Assembly: GCA_002682825.1 (NCBI GenBank)
Contig: NOKP01000001.1
Span: forward strand, 2,855,296 to 2,919,295
Direction: 5' to 3'
DNA length: 64,000 bases
Source of the DNA: Neonectria sp. B-13
Lineage: Eukaryota; Ascomycota; Sordariomycetes; Hypocreales; Nectriaceae
The translations under genes and the position numbers were made by a program. This document shows positions 43,463-56,008 of this stretch, in pieces; position 1 is the first letter of the stretch; every line of letters begins with the position of its first letter. Below the pieces are notes generated by a model. It saw only the letters and a list, made by a program, of their open reading frames with translations. It had not been told where the DNA came from and did no database searches.

Positions 43463-44280
43463 TCTGGTGCAGTCTCCCACATCAACCAGAGATTCCGACA
43501 ACGTTACGAGTTATGATGCGACAATACCTCACCTCATGCGGGCGGGAGAAGGGGCCTGGCGATCAGGGCAAATGCGCAGTCGCAGGACGAGTCGAGGCAG
43601 GAGCTGAAAATCGACAACATATGGTTATGGTCATTGTACGACATATTGACACCCTCGCACTGGGACTCTTCCAGACGGACAACGCCCATGCGTTGGAGAA
43701 GCTGACCGCGTCTCTTTTTTGGGTCAAAGGCGTTTGACGGACGTTATGGCGCTGGACAATGAGAAATCTGATAAATGGTGGAGGAGGATGAAGATGAATG
43801 CCCCCAGTTTAATGAAGAACATGCGAGGGGCACGATACATACCGGAATCTCCTCTGAAAACCCTGAAGCCTCACTCCCTTACTTCGTACTTACTCCGTAC
43901 TGGTATGCACTTCCCCACGTTGACCACCGTAATCATAATGGAGAACCGAGCTTCTCTTTTGACGTCTGGAATCTACCGCGCGGACCCCAGAGACGGCCCG
44001 GCAGTAGCATGTGAAACCGGCTGCGTCAGTCGTGCGCGGGCCCCACTTGTCCCGGCTCGGCCTTTGCTGACTGGCCTGATGCAGCGCAACGAGCCGCCGA
44101 CACTGGAACGATCTCGCGTCAGGGCCCCCGTCGTTGCGTCACAGAACAGGGACAAGCAGGTCAGCAAAGCACCTCTGCACCAAGAACAGCCGTGGACACC
44201 GCGCATGGGGGGCTTGGAAGGGAACGAATCGGAACAACCAGGCCACAGACCACCAGAGAGACCACAGGCCACCATTCACC
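43463..44280. other. Intergenic region between CGR1 and the coiled-coil gene
   Basis: About 0.8 kb without a supported gene; short frames here lack any family signal. Confidence 0.4.
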
Positions 44281-45385
44281 ATGGCCAGCGCCTTCAGCCC
44301 ACGGCACTCGTCCGACTCCGTCCGCCGCACCAAGTCAGGCAGCCGCCATCAGCTCAAGCGGTCCATCACCGAGCTCGCATCGCCCGCGAAGCTCTCCCGC
44401 CAGCAGCGCAAAGACCGCGACCGCCAGCATGACGACCGGGCCCTGCACCCAGTATCTGCGAACCCGTTCATCTGGAGCCGAAACTCGGTCGACATCACTC
44501 GCTCCGAGGGCGTAACGCCCATCATGAGCCCAGATCAGAGCCGCCGGCCCAGCCTCATGCTACAGCGAGAGGAGGAAAACCGCGCCCCGAATCCTGCGTC
44601 ACCGCTCGAGCCCAAGGTTAGCAAGGAGAGGCTCCAGGAGGAGCGGGAGAAGGCGTCCTCTCAGGTCGAGTGAGCCACCCCCTCCCTACTCTGGTTGTGC
44701 CGCCGCCAGGACCAGACTTTGCTAATCTTAATGTGTCCCCAGAGCCTTGAAGCAGTCCCTCGTGGACCTCGGCGCCTTCTCGACATCGGCGTCCCGGCAA
44801 CTCGATGACACCTACTACGCTGTCTTAGAGAAGATGAGCTCCCTCTCACACACGGTCAGCGCCTTGAAGGACTTAGCAGAGACATCGCGCAACATCCACA
44901 ACGACTTTGAAAAAGACTCGAAGCAGCTCGAGAACGACATCACAGTGCAGGTGGCTTCACTGGGGCAGTTCGAAGAGCAGGAGGCAAGCATCGAGTCCCT
45001 CCAGACGCGGATCCAAGACGGCCGTGCCAAGATTCGGTCATTGAGTGACCGTGTCGAGGTCGTCCGTAGGCGTGTAGAGGGCTGGGAACAACTCGACAAG
45101 GTGTCACAGGAGAAGACCCGAAGGCGACTCAAAGCCATCTCGATTTGCATGTCCGTGGTGACCTTGGCCATGATTCTGATCTTCTTCTTTGGTTCCCAAT
45201 ATGCACCCTCTAGCTCGTCCTTTAGGGAAACGGAAACCCGCATGGCCGAGTCCATTATCGAGTCTCGCAAAGAGGCGGGCCATACGGATGTTCCGGTGGA
45301 AAGCCACGAGGAAGACGATGGGACATATCTACGGAAGAGGCCTGCCGACGGGGGGGAGCGGTTGCGAGTTTTTGATGAGCTATGA
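44281..45385 (+). CDS. Tail-anchored coiled-coil protein, conserved fungal hypothetical
   Basis: Two exons (44281-44669 and 44743-45385) encode 343 residues. The first 125 residues are basic and Ser/Arg-rich with SP motifs. A long coiled coil follows (about 125-285; e.g. ALKQSLVDLGAF ... SLQTRIQDGRAKIRSLSDRVEVVRRRVEGWEQL). A single membrane helix lies near 287-310 (ISICMSVVTLAMILIFFFG), with a short acidic tail after it. The layout suggests a type II anchor in the ER or nuclear envelope, with the coiled coil in the cytosol or nucleus. No named family was recognised. The intron has a GTGAGC donor and CAG acceptor and joins VE to ALKQS in frame. Confidence 0.8.
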
Positions 45386-47530
45386 TTTTTCCTCACGCCT
45401 GCAACTGCTGCTCTGGCTCTCGTCTCGGCGGTAGACAGAGTTGATGATACCCATATAATTGAAGTTGCCAAATTCCATAAGAAGCGGGACAGTCCTGCTT
45501 GGCCAAGCCAAGATCTGCATCGTCTTGTCAACAGAGGCGAGGCTTATTTCGCCTTGTTACGCCATGTCCCCATTCGACTTGCTCGCCGAGCCACCACCGT
45601 CTTCGGCGCGGCCGGCTGACCAACGTGGATCCCACGCTGAGCCGCGTTTGTGAGGGTTCTCTCCACGGTCTTCTCCGGCCCCCGCTGCGAAAGAAGAATG
45701 CCAAGCGGCGCGAGATGAGGAGAGACGCTTGGTGTCTAGATATCGGGTGCGAGTGCGACGCGCAAGGCTGAGCCTCGGTCGTTTTCTTGGAGAGCTGCGT
45801 GCGTGTTTGGAACAAGCCACAGTGTCTGAGCCCCGTGCCAGCGCGGTGGTAACCTGTTTGCAGGTAATTCGTCCGTTCTGTCGAGCACAATCAAAAGAGA
45901 ATGTGAATTATTCCTTAGTGGAGAGGGATCAGCTTGGACGTTGTTGGTGTTGCGGAGTGACGAGGCATGCTTGCTTGGTATTGTTGACTTTGGTTTTAAT
46001 TCTTAGAGATGACGGCTACAGTCTTGGGTGCAGTGAACAAGCGTTGGCAGAGCGAGTGTTGCACACATAGTAGTATGAGCTACTCCGTACACAAGACGTC
46101 ACGGTGGTAGTGGAATCTCTCCCGGATTATGCTGTTTGTTCTGGTGTGGGAGACTAGAACGAGCCGCTTTCCCGGTCCATAGGGTTGGGAGGGATACTTT
46201 GTGGACATGTCTTGTGTCGATCCCCACGAGGTTCTGAGACTTTGACTATCACAAGTGCGGACACGTGCTTTAAATGATGTTTCGGTACTGGGAACAAGTC
46301 TCCCAAACCTACTTAGCGAAAGCGGAGGTTGTCGACTTCAGGCTTCCAAGTCTGTGGAATTTGAAGAGTCCGATTTAAGACAGCCAAGGGATGAGTCCTC
46401 GGGTGTCATCTCATTACTCGACTTACATAGTGGGGTGTGTGTTGCCAACATTGCGGCATCGTCATGTCGACACTGCCAAGGGCCACTTGCGTATGCAGAA
46501 ATGCTCTGAGCCTGGAGATGCTTCGGGATCAGTGCGAGGGCAGACTTGTTTCTTGTACAGGAGGTTGCGGGACCCCCGTCTCCAGGGTTGAGAGCCGCCC
46601 CAACTTGCAAGGTCAACAAGTGGATGCCATCGTGGCTGGCAGCAGCTCATGAGGTACCCAGAGGCATTTCGAATCAACCATGTCAGTGCCGTTGCTTCCG
46701 TTCGGTGGCATGACAGAGAGGAAGGGGGCGGGGGCGGGGGGCGGAAGGCCAGAGTGCAAAAAAATAAATAGTCCGGATACTCGGCGTTTGGAATCTTGAA
46801 TCTGGAATCTGGAATCTGGACAGAAGTCGAGCCGTTGACGGACTGAGGTACTTTGGCATGTCAAATCTCGCATCCGCATTTTTCTGCCATGCCGCCCTAC
46901 GGCAACGTGATCCCGAAGAAACAGGGCTGTGGGAGTCTGGGCGGGTGGCTTGGGACTTGGCAGCACACGTCATGCCCCTCACTTTAGCGCTTCCCACGCG
47001 CCAGCGCCTAGACCCCCCGACGGCTGTTGGGTATGGGCCCTTGACCTGGCTGTTCGTACATAAGACGGAGGGCAGAGACGACACACCGAGGTGGAGGACC
47101 GTAAACGAAATTTCCGTTTTCCGAATTCCCCGTCCAGCAGCAGCCATAGATATTTACCCTTGGGCTTACGACGAGACGAGACGATAGCGCAGTGTGGCTG
47201 CTGATTATTCTGCGAGACCTGCATTGGTGGAGCTGCTCTGCCTGACGTAGGTCACGACGGCCTAGTGAACTAAGTCTACAGCACTCGCGCTACGTCCCCA
47301 TTGCAGCGCTGCCCCGCCAAAGGCCAAAGTCAACCCGCCGAGCGCTGCGACCCTGCGACCCAACAGAGCACGGCACGCTCGAGTCGTGGTTGGGGATAAT
47401 CTTCGAGGCTTCCTCCGACAAGACATTGACACACACCCAGACATTCTGATCCTCTCTCGGCAGACCTCATCTCCTCTCCTCATCCCCTTCGTCTCAACGC
47501 CCTGCTCGGATCCTGTCTTTCTCGCGAGCC
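45386..47530. other. Intergenic region upstream of the PX-protein gene
   Basis: About 2.1 kb without a supported gene. A G-rich patch lies at 46720-46745 and a short GGAATCT tandem near 46795-46820. Confidence 0.35.
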
Positions 47531-50500
47531 ATGGCTGCTGAGTCGCAAGAAATGCCCGCGACCGCGGGCGCCGCCGTCCCAGCTCCTCCTGTCCCCGTCG
47601 TCGATCTGCCTGTCCGCACAGCCAAGAAGGAGGACACCGTGGCGCCGCCCGGCCAAGCCCTCACCGGCAAGCAAGAGCACTGTAAGTCGCCTCTCCTCAA
47701 AGCCCCTCTCCTCTCGATTTGGTGCGATGGATGCTAATGATCGTGCCACTACAGACCTCAAGAGGGAGCTCATCTCGGAGCAGGTCAAGTACGAAATCAG
47801 CGAGCTCAACTCCACCACCGCCCTCCAACGATTCGGCGCCCCCTTTCGATCCGACCATGGCGAGGTCTCTCCTCAGGAATCGGAACTGCCTCTCCTGCGT
47901 TACATCTTCGTCCATCATGTCCGCGACTTCCCCTTCCTCGACAAGGCTCGGGAGAAGGAGTTCTGGCAGGACAAACTCCAGGTGGTGAGTGATGGATTCC
48001 TTTGTCATCTCTGTGTGTAACAATGTTGACCGGAAATTCGTAGTTCCTCGAGTCGTTTGCCGGAAAGCAGATCTCATCCTCCGAGGATCGCCTCGAGGAG
48101 ACGAAGCGCCGGAAGTTGGCCATCAAGGCCAAGAAGCTCGTTGAGCTCATGATGGTCTCTGGAATCGGAACCTCGTCTGGCTTCGAGGAGCGCATCAGAT
48201 TCTCGGAGATTGACATCGTCGACAGCAGCGCCATCGAAACCGGCGTGATGCACACCCTGCCTGAGGGCAACTACATCAACGGGTGGGACGTCAACGTCGC
48301 TGCTGTTCGTGTCACCACCGTCAAGCATACCATCAGGTATCACAAGCATGCCGAGTTCCTCCTGCGAGTGAAGAAGAGGGGCGAGCTGGAGTCTTTCGTC
48401 GGCCGGAGATACAGCGACTTTGTCCGGCTTCACAAGAAGTTACGCATCGAGCTTCCGGGGAGGATCTTACCCGATGTCCCCAGGAAGAACAAGAGTGATA
48501 CCACCACTACGCTCATGAGCTCGTTGACTAACGGCAACGACTCTGACGCGTCGTCCATATCGTCAGTCTCGACTCGAGTGACAGGCCTCGCCCATGGACT
48601 TGATGGGTCATCTACGTCCCTGTTGAGCCCCGGAGGTATGCTTTCCGAACCATGGCTTCGGCGCAGTTTGTGCTAACATGAGTCAAGGTCATCGCAGAGT
48701 TGGTTCCTCCGCCTCTGTGCGATCCAAGGGTCTCCCGTCACCAAAGGCTATCCCATCCCCACGCCAATCCACCGATAGCAGATTAAGTCCGAATGTTATA
48801 TCGACCCCCGACAAGCAGGAGGTATGTGTAATTGAGACAACCTGTTTCGACCTGCTAACCAGTTCCTTAGCCAATCGTTCTATGGCGTGAAAACCAGCGA
48901 ATTTCCCTCCGAGCATTCCTGAGATCACTCTTGAACAACTCGCAGGTTGCCAACACCCAGGCGGTGCAGGATTTTCTTAGAGGCAACCCCATCACCCCAA
49001 CCGACGAAGATGTGGAAGACATTATCCGGAGAAAGATGATCGACGAAAAGCGGATGGAGGAACAAAAGCAGTTTTATGAGATTGCCAGGAGAAGAGCCGC
49101 CGAACTTGACGAGTACATGGAGCAGTCAGTATACCCCTGTCTAAGATGTCGTAGGGTTAGCTGACGCGTTTTAGGTTCCGACGAGACATTGTGGAGCGCA
49201 ATGGACTCACTGTGTTGTTCCAGGAGATTAAGGAAAAGGAAACCATCCCGGACCTCAGCATCCAATATCGAAAGTTTGCCGAATGGCTTCGAATCGAGAT
49301 CGCCGCCGTCATCTACCACCTCTTCCTCGCCGAGGACAACTCCCCCGAACTGTTCGCCCAGGCAAAGCGGATCCACTCCCTCATCCCCTACTCAGTCATC
49401 AAGAACGTCATTCGAATCGCCAACCCTGCGGCTGTCATGTCCGGTGTTCTCGACATTTTCCTCGCTCAGCCATTTGGAACCCGATCTCTGATGCAGCGAA
49501 TCTTCTCCCTCACTCTCAACGACGGAATCAAGAGTTTCCAGCGATCTATCGAGGCCCTGAGTGCCAAGATTGCGGATCCGATCTTCACGGATAAGATTCA
49601 AAAGTATACCCAGGCGGAGGAGTACATCAAGATAGGACTCCGCGAGGAGGCAGATGCAGAGGATGTGGACCTGATCGTGGTGATCCTGAGGTCAGACCTG
49701 ATCGAACCCGAACTCAGTGGTGAGCAAATCCAGAGGCTGTTCAACGCGTACGTAGCGTTCAACAATGCGGTCGAGAACGTTGATGAAGAACTGCGCCAGG
49801 GGGCACAGTTGTTCTCGTACTTGAAGCAGCACTTGAAACTCTGCACTCGCCAGCGGGACAAGCAGATGATGCTTCAGCTGATCGAGGAGCCCGTCACACT
49901 CCAGCTCTTCCGGGATTTGTTTACCATCTTCTATGAGCCGCTGGTTCGAGTCTACAAATCGGCAAACGTCTACAATAGTGTCACCGACTTTGCGGTATTT
50001 ATCGACGACATGATTCAGGTATGTTTTCGTTGCGATGTGACAGGAGCCCCGGCGACTAAGATAATTTCTACAGGTTGTCGATAAGTGCAGGGAGCAGGAT
50101 GCCTCAGCAGATCCCAACCAGACGGTGCAGGCATTCATCGATTTGTGTCAACGACACGAGCACAACTTTTACAAGTTCGTGCACGAGGTGCACACGCACG
50201 ACAATGGACTCTTTACCCAACTTATGGAGTGGACAGAGGGCATCTTGGAATTCTTGCGCAAGGGGCCGAAGAACGGGACACTCAATGTGAATGCGCTGTT
50301 TGAGGGTGGTGTCAGTTCGGGGTCGATCAACAAGGACAAGGCGATTGAGGAGATCAATTCTCTCATTACGTGGCAAGAAGCACGGAAGAAGTGGCACGCC
50401 GACAAGACACGACAGAAGATGGCGGCCGAGGGACACGCGGGAAGCGACCTCATGCCTACGGGCATGGCTTTCAAGTCGTCCGACTTTGGGCTGGACGACG

Positions 50501-50721
50501 AGGATCTAGAAGACATGGCGTACGATGACGGATCGGATTCTGAGCGAGAAGCGGAAGAGGAGGATGAACTGGACCCAATCGAAGCCGAGAGGAGGCGGAG
50601 GGCGAAGCAACAGGATCGGCTGCGGCGAAGTGCGGGAGAACCGGAAAAGCCTCCGATTAGCGAAGTGCACAAGCTGAAGGAGAATTTCTTGGTCATGTTG
50701 CGGGAGGTGCTGGCTAATTAG
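47531..50721 (+). CDS. PX domain protein of the YPR097W/LEC1 family
   Basis: Seven exons encode 950 residues: 47531-47681, 47755-47984, 48044-48635, 48688-48821, 48871-49124, 49175-50018 and 50074-50721. Every join keeps frame, with good donors (GTAAGT, GTGAGT, GTATGC, GTATGT, GTCAGT, GTATGT). An N-terminal PX-associated helical domain (about 50-180) precedes a PX domain (about 207-340) with the RRYSDF signature at 248-253, a Ser-rich insert, and a long C-terminal helical domain (DUF3818, about 410-820; e.g. FRRDIVERNGLTVLFQEI, QPFGTRSLMQRIF). The tail is acidic then helical. The yeast member YPR097W (Lec1) binds phosphoinositides and acts in sterol distribution; the role here is by homology. 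Confidence 0.9.
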
Positions 50722-51862
50722 GCGTAATGATGGGCGGAGAATCATGATGGGAAGTGATGAGTTTGAAGTGTTATTGCTACGCGCAGGTGACTCCTGTCTC
50801 TGTACAGGCGAGGCAGGAGGCACAGTTCACATACATTTTCTCAGTATTATTACCATAGAGTCGAGAGTCAGTCAGATATGACAGGCGGTTTTTTATTAAT
50901 CTTTTCAGAACGGGTCATTGATCATGATACAGATTGCGATCGCGCATTGATGTGGTGGATGGCTAACAAGGAGAGCACGAGTGTCGGGCAAGGTATCAAG
51001 CCTAGGTGATGTGCGTACCCAATAGGCCATGTGCGCAGGTCGGTAGTAAGGAGGCAATGGACTACGTATTGGACTACGTATTGTGTTTATTATGGCGTCG
51101 ATAGGCAAACGCAGAGGCAAAAGGCAGGATCGGAGGTGGTTGTCCTTGGATCTCGGCTTGGTTTCCGCGGGACAAGGTGACAAAAAAAGCCTAGCACGGA
51201 GGAGTCGGACGGAGCGAGGACGGCGGGATGGATACGATTTGCGGGGAGTGGAGTCGATGGATGAAAGGCGTTCCGGTTCGGCACGTGATGGAGCTGGGGG
51301 GAGTCTGGCCGTCATGGATTATTGTTCCCGAGGCGAGAAGACCCGACAACAGTGATTGTTAGCCACAGGTGTTAGGTCGGTTGTTGTGTTCCTCGGTGAT
51401 GGATAGTGAGGAACTGGAGTATAACGGGATTGTGATGGCTTATGCATAGTGACAATTGGACCTGTCTATTCTACTCTTCCCCAGTCTACAAGAATTAAAG
51501 AAAAAAAGAAGCACCTCGGCCGGCTTTTAATGTCCCTGCAGTGGAACAACAAAGCCTGATGGCAGCCAGTGTGAGGGTCTGTAAGGTCTCGGAGCTGCTA
51601 ATAAGCGCGTGATGATTGGCCGGATCAACCGAGGAGCCGAGAGAATCCGTCCCGGCCAGAGCCTCGCAGCACCTAAGGACATGCGCCCAAAAAAGCGTCA
51701 CAAAATCGTCCATTGGCCAGGGCCAAATCACACTTACTTCCCCCCCCCCCANCCCCCCCCCCCAAACCCAACCAAGTTCTCGTCCTGCTCCCCGAAGTCG
51801 AGTCGTCCCCCCCCCCCTTCGATTCTACCGCGGATGCAGCTTGGCGACACAGACTTGAGTTG
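50722..51862. promoter_or_regulatory. Intergenic region and SDH1 5' flank
   Basis: About 1.1 kb. A C-homopolymer with an undetermined base (N at 51752) lies about 110 nt upstream of the SDH1 start, probably in the promoter or leader. A second C-run lies near 51810. No gene was seen. Confidence 0.4.
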
Positions 51863-54199
51863 ATGATGGCTTCTTCTATGGCATTGAGGCGGTTCGCCGC
51901 TGGTTCTTCGGTGCGTGCTCTCCTCTCCCGCTCCCTGCGATGCCCCGTCGCTGTTCGCGAACCGGCCCGGTGGCCGCCCTTCCCAGATCCATCGCCACCG
52001 GCTTCAAGACTCGAGGGCTTGCAACGCTGACGGTTGGACAAACAGATCTCCCCGGCCTCGAGACTCTCCGCGAGAGCGTTCTCTACCACCAGACCTGTCG
52101 GTATGTACTTCTCCGTGCCCTTGGCCTTGCCCTCGCCGGTGCAATTGCCACCAATGCTAACCGCTCCCGGGTCCCAGCCCGCGTCATTGCGAACGGCCCT
52201 CTCCGGGCCAAGGAGGCTTCGCCCTTCGTGAGCACCAAGTACGCCGTTATCGTATGTCGACTCCTGTTGTCTCCCGAGAAGACCATCAATTGACCCTCCT
52301 CCAGGACCACGAGTACGATGCCCTCGTTGTCGGTGCCGGTGGCTCCGGTCTTCGAGCTGCTTTCGGTCTTGCCGAGGCTGGCTTCAACACCGCCTGCATT
52401 TCCAAGCTGTTCCCGACTCGAAGCCACACCGTTGCTGCCCAGGGCGGCATCAACGCCGCGCTCGGCAACATGCACGAGGACGACTGGCGATGGCACATGT
52501 ACGACACCGTCAAGGGCTCCGACTGGCTGGGTGACCAGGACGCCATCCACTACATGACCCGCGAGGCTCCCGCTTCCATTGTCGAACTCGAGAACTACGG
52601 CTGCCCCTTCTCGCGAACTGAGGACGGCAAGATGTAAGTGGCCCTCAGAAACACCACTAGCTCCCTCCTCGGCTAACCAGCTTCGACAATACAGTTACCA
52701 GCGAGCCTTCGGTGGTCAATCGCAAAAGTTCGGCAAGGGTGGCCAGGCATACCGATGCTGCGCTGCCGCTGACCGAACCGGCCACGCCCTTCTTCACACT
52801 CTCTACGGCCAGTCCCTCCGCCACAACACCAACTACTTCATCGAGTACTTCGCCCTCGACCTGATCATGCAGGACGGCGAGTGCCGCGGTGTCCTCGCCT
52901 ACAACCAGGAAGACGGCACTCTGCACCGATTCCTGGCCAACCACACCGTTCTCGCTACCGGCGGTTACGGTCGAGCCTACTTCAGCTGCACCTCCGCCCA
53001 CACCTGTACCGGCGACGGTATGGCCATGGTCGCCCGTGCCGGTCTCCCCAACCAGGATCTCGAGTTCGTCCAGTTCCACCCCAGTGGTATCTACGGCTCC
53101 GGCTGCCTGATCACCGAGGGTGCTCGTGGTGAGGGTGGTTACCTCCTCAACTCTGAGGGTGAGCGATTCATGGAGCGTTATGCTCCTACCGCTAAGGATC
53201 TTGCCTCTCGCGATGTCGTTTCCCGATCCATGACCATGGAGATCCGTGAAGGCCGTGGTGTCGGTCCTGAGAAGGATCACATCTACCTCCAGCTGAGCCA
53301 TTTGCCCGCCGAGATTCTTGCTGAGCGTCTGCCCGGTATCTCTGAGACTGCCGGTATCTTCGCTGGTGTCGATGTCCGCAAGCAGCCCATCCCCGTCCTG
53401 CCCACCGTCCACTACAACATGGGCGGTATTCCTACCCGATACACCGGCCAGGTTCTCACTGTGGACGAGGCCGGTCAGGATCAGGTCGTTCCTGGCCTGT
53501 ACGCTTGCGGCGAGGCTGCTTGCGTGTCTGTCCACGGTGCCAACCGCCTGGGTGCCAACTCCCTGCTGGATCTGGTTGTCTTTGGTCGTGCCGTCTCGCA
53601 CACCATCCGCGACAACTTCAGCCCCGGCGAGAAGCTGAAGCCTACCGCTGCCGATGCCGCTGCCGACCACATCGAGGTCCTCGACAAGGTCCGAACTGCC
53701 GACGGCCTCAAGAGCACTGCCGAGATCCGCCTGGCCATGCAGAAGACCATGCAGACCGATGTCAGCGTTTTCCGAACCCAAGAGAGCTTGGACGAGGGCG
53801 TCCGCAAGATGAAGGACATCGACCAGCTGTACCACCAGGTCGGTATGAAGGATCGCAGCATGATCTGGAACTCGGATCTTGTTGAGACTCTGGAGCTCCG
53901 CAACCTCTTGACCTGCGCGTAAGTGTTTTCCTTTATAACTTTATAACCATTTTGAACATGCAACTGACACGATCTACAGTGTCCAAACCGCCACTTCCGC
54001 CGCCAACCGAAAGGAGTCGCGTGGCGCCCACGCTCGCGAGGATTTCCCTGACCGTGACGACGTAAACTGGATGAAGCATACTCTCTCTTTCCAGAAGAAG
54101 CCTCACGGAGAGGTCGACCTCTCGTACCGAAAGGTCATCTCCACCACGCTTGACGAGAACGAGTGCAAGGCCGTACCGCCTTTCAAGCGCGTATACTAA
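51863..54199 (+). CDS. SDH1: Succinate dehydrogenase flavoprotein subunit (complex II)
   Basis: Six exons encode 649 residues: 51863-51910, 52046-52100, 52178-52251, 52305-52633, 52695-53918 and 53980-54199. Exons 1-3 build the mitochondrial presequence ([16 protein letters not shown], then [18 protein letters not shown], then [25 protein letters not shown]). This solution needs a 135-nt first intron (GTGCGT...ACAG); reading straight through leaves the wrong frame. The body shows the FAD loop [16 protein letters not shown], the SHTVAAQGG segment whose His carries the covalent flavin, [27 protein letters not shown] and the C-terminal [15 protein letters not shown]. It oxidises succinate to fumarate in the TCA cycle and feeds electrons to ubiquinone. 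Ser in FHPSG replaces the more usual Thr. Confidence 0.96.
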
Positions 54200-54750
54200 G
54201 CGAGGGACCGGACGACGGGGGAGTTTTATAGATTGTTGGGAATTGGTATGATTATAGGCGTGGCAGCGTCGCCTTTGCGGCAAGATGCCCTTTGTGGCAA
54301 GATGTGCGATATATCCGCGGCGACGAGGTGAAGACAAAGAGGGAGCGGAGGGAAGGGGAGGAGACTAGGAGTCTTGGGACCAAAATGGAAGCCCCATTAC
54401 TGTGTATTTGTCGACTTCGAAGTTGGAGCATTAAAAAAAGAAGACTTCTAAATCAGAGTTGCATGTGTTGCGTGTGCTACGTTACAATTACCTTATTTGA
54501 TGTAAGTAACAATTAACGGATACGTAGAGAAAACAAACAGTTCGCAATTCATATATCCTATATCCTAGGGGGTTGGGTATCTACAGAGCTATTACTCCGT
54601 CTTTTAAGAGTCATTACCGTGGTCCAGCCATTGTCATCATATGTTCATCCACACCCCATTACCCATCACGTGTTTCCATCCCATATTCCAATTCCCGTAT
54701 ACTCCGTCGTTTCCAAAGCAATACCCAAACAGCCCAGCGCCGTCCTAGGT
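54200..54750. other. Convergent intergenic region
   Basis: This is the 3' flanks of SDH1 (+) and the GRF-zinc-finger gene (-). No gene was seen. Confidence 0.45.
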
Positions 54751-56008
54751 TTAGTTGTCCTCATACATCTTCATCAGGTTGGCCTTGATGCTGGTAACCT
54801 GGCTGCGGTGCATCTTCTCCCGGTTCTCCAGCACCGCAACGCGTTCTTGCAACGAGGCTATCTTCTCGTCGCGGGCCTTGACGGTGGCCCTCGCTGAGTC
54901 CCGCCCCAGCACGATGCCCTTTGTCCGGCGGGCGGCCGTGGCCAAGGTGCTTTGCACGGAGCGCAGCACCTTGGGGCTGAGGCCCTGGTCGCGGAGGAGA
55001 CCCATGACCTCGTCCGTCATGTCGTAGCCGTCGCTGGGCGGACTACTTGGGGGCGGTGGCGCGCGGTCGGGAGCCGGGGTGGTCGCGGGAGTGGTCCTGT
55101 TTTTGTCCAGCGTGGCCGGGGTAGTCAGCTCGACGGGGGCGCGAGCCGGAGCGGCGTCTTCGAAGGTTACCTGCTTCTGGCGCTTGCTCTCAGGGCCGGA
55201 CCCCGGGAAGAGCGTGCGGGCGACGGACGGGGTGGGCAGGCCGGAGACGACGTCGGTGGAGTTGGAGTTGGTGGGGGTGCTGTATCGCGGCTGCTGTCGA
55301 GCCTGGAGTTTCTGGGCGCTTCGGTCGGTCATCTCGGCCAGCTGGCGTTCCTCGTCGGACTCGAGGTCGCTAAATTTGTCCGAGTCGGAGTCGTCTTCGA
55401 AGACGTCTCGCTTCCTCTTGGACGAGGGTGGACAGGGCGTGTCCATGGGGGCAACGGCAGCGGCAGCAATGGTATCGGCATCGGCAACGGCGCGGTTGTT
55501 GCCCGGCTCCGGGCCCTCGTCGGAGTCGCTGAAGAGTCCGGCTCCGGCTCCGGCTTCGGCGCCCGGAGTGACTTGGTATCCGTAGGCTGTCAAAGGCGCC
55601 TGGGTCAATGACGGCGTCTTCGGCGGCGGCGGCTCGGTGGTGGCGCCGGTGGAGGGCGAGGTGAGGCCCTTTTCGCGGGCTCTGGCGGCGTCCCACCACA
55701 GGAAGAGGTTGCAGTCGAAGCACTTGTAGAAGAGCTTGCCCTTGTTGGGGCCTTCTTTCTTGGTCTCGAGGAGCTGGAGCTTCTTGCGGGGGTCACAGTT
55801 ACCTGGAAAGCATTTGTCAGAGACGGCAATATCCAATGTACGCAGGTGATGGATGTGTGAAGGGGGAATGTCGCATACACCACCACTGGCCGTCGCTGAA
55901 GAGGCCTTTGTCCGGGCGTTTCTTATGGGGTCTAGGAGTCTCAGGCTTTTGCTGCTGCTGCTGTTGCCGTGGGGGGCGGTATCTGCGGTGAGGAGGTTTG
56001 GTAGCCAT
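54751..56008 (-). CDS. GRF zinc-finger protein
   Basis: Two exons (56008-55879 and 55802-54751) encode 393 residues. The zinc finger is split by the intron and is complete only after splicing: GLFSDGQWWC-NC-DPRKKLQLLETKKEG ... LFYKC-FDC-NLFLWWD, i.e. C44-x-C46 ... C71-x2-C74. This is the GRF-type finger found in TOP3, NEIL3 and APE2 (single-stranded DNA binding). The N-terminus is basic with a Gln run. The middle is disordered, with Asp/Ser-rich patches and a KRKRD nuclear signal. The C-terminus (residues about 310-390) is a coiled coil (DEKIASLQERVAVLENREKMH). A nuclear DNA-repair or recombination role is inferred. The ATG at 56008 begins MATKPPHRRYRP. Confidence 0.87.

Noticed and set aside
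46437..46652. Frame with several cysteines (CQHCG...CTGGCG)
   Set aside because: The start is not supported, neighbouring frames are equally open, and no splice-consistent extension was found.
52657..53835. Open frame of 392 codons on the minus strand
   Set aside because: It lies fully antisense to SDH1 exon 5 and mirrors its strong codon bias; no family signal.
54952..55611. Gly/Val-rich open frame on the plus strand
   Set aside because: It is antisense to the GRF zinc-finger gene, with low-complexity composition only.
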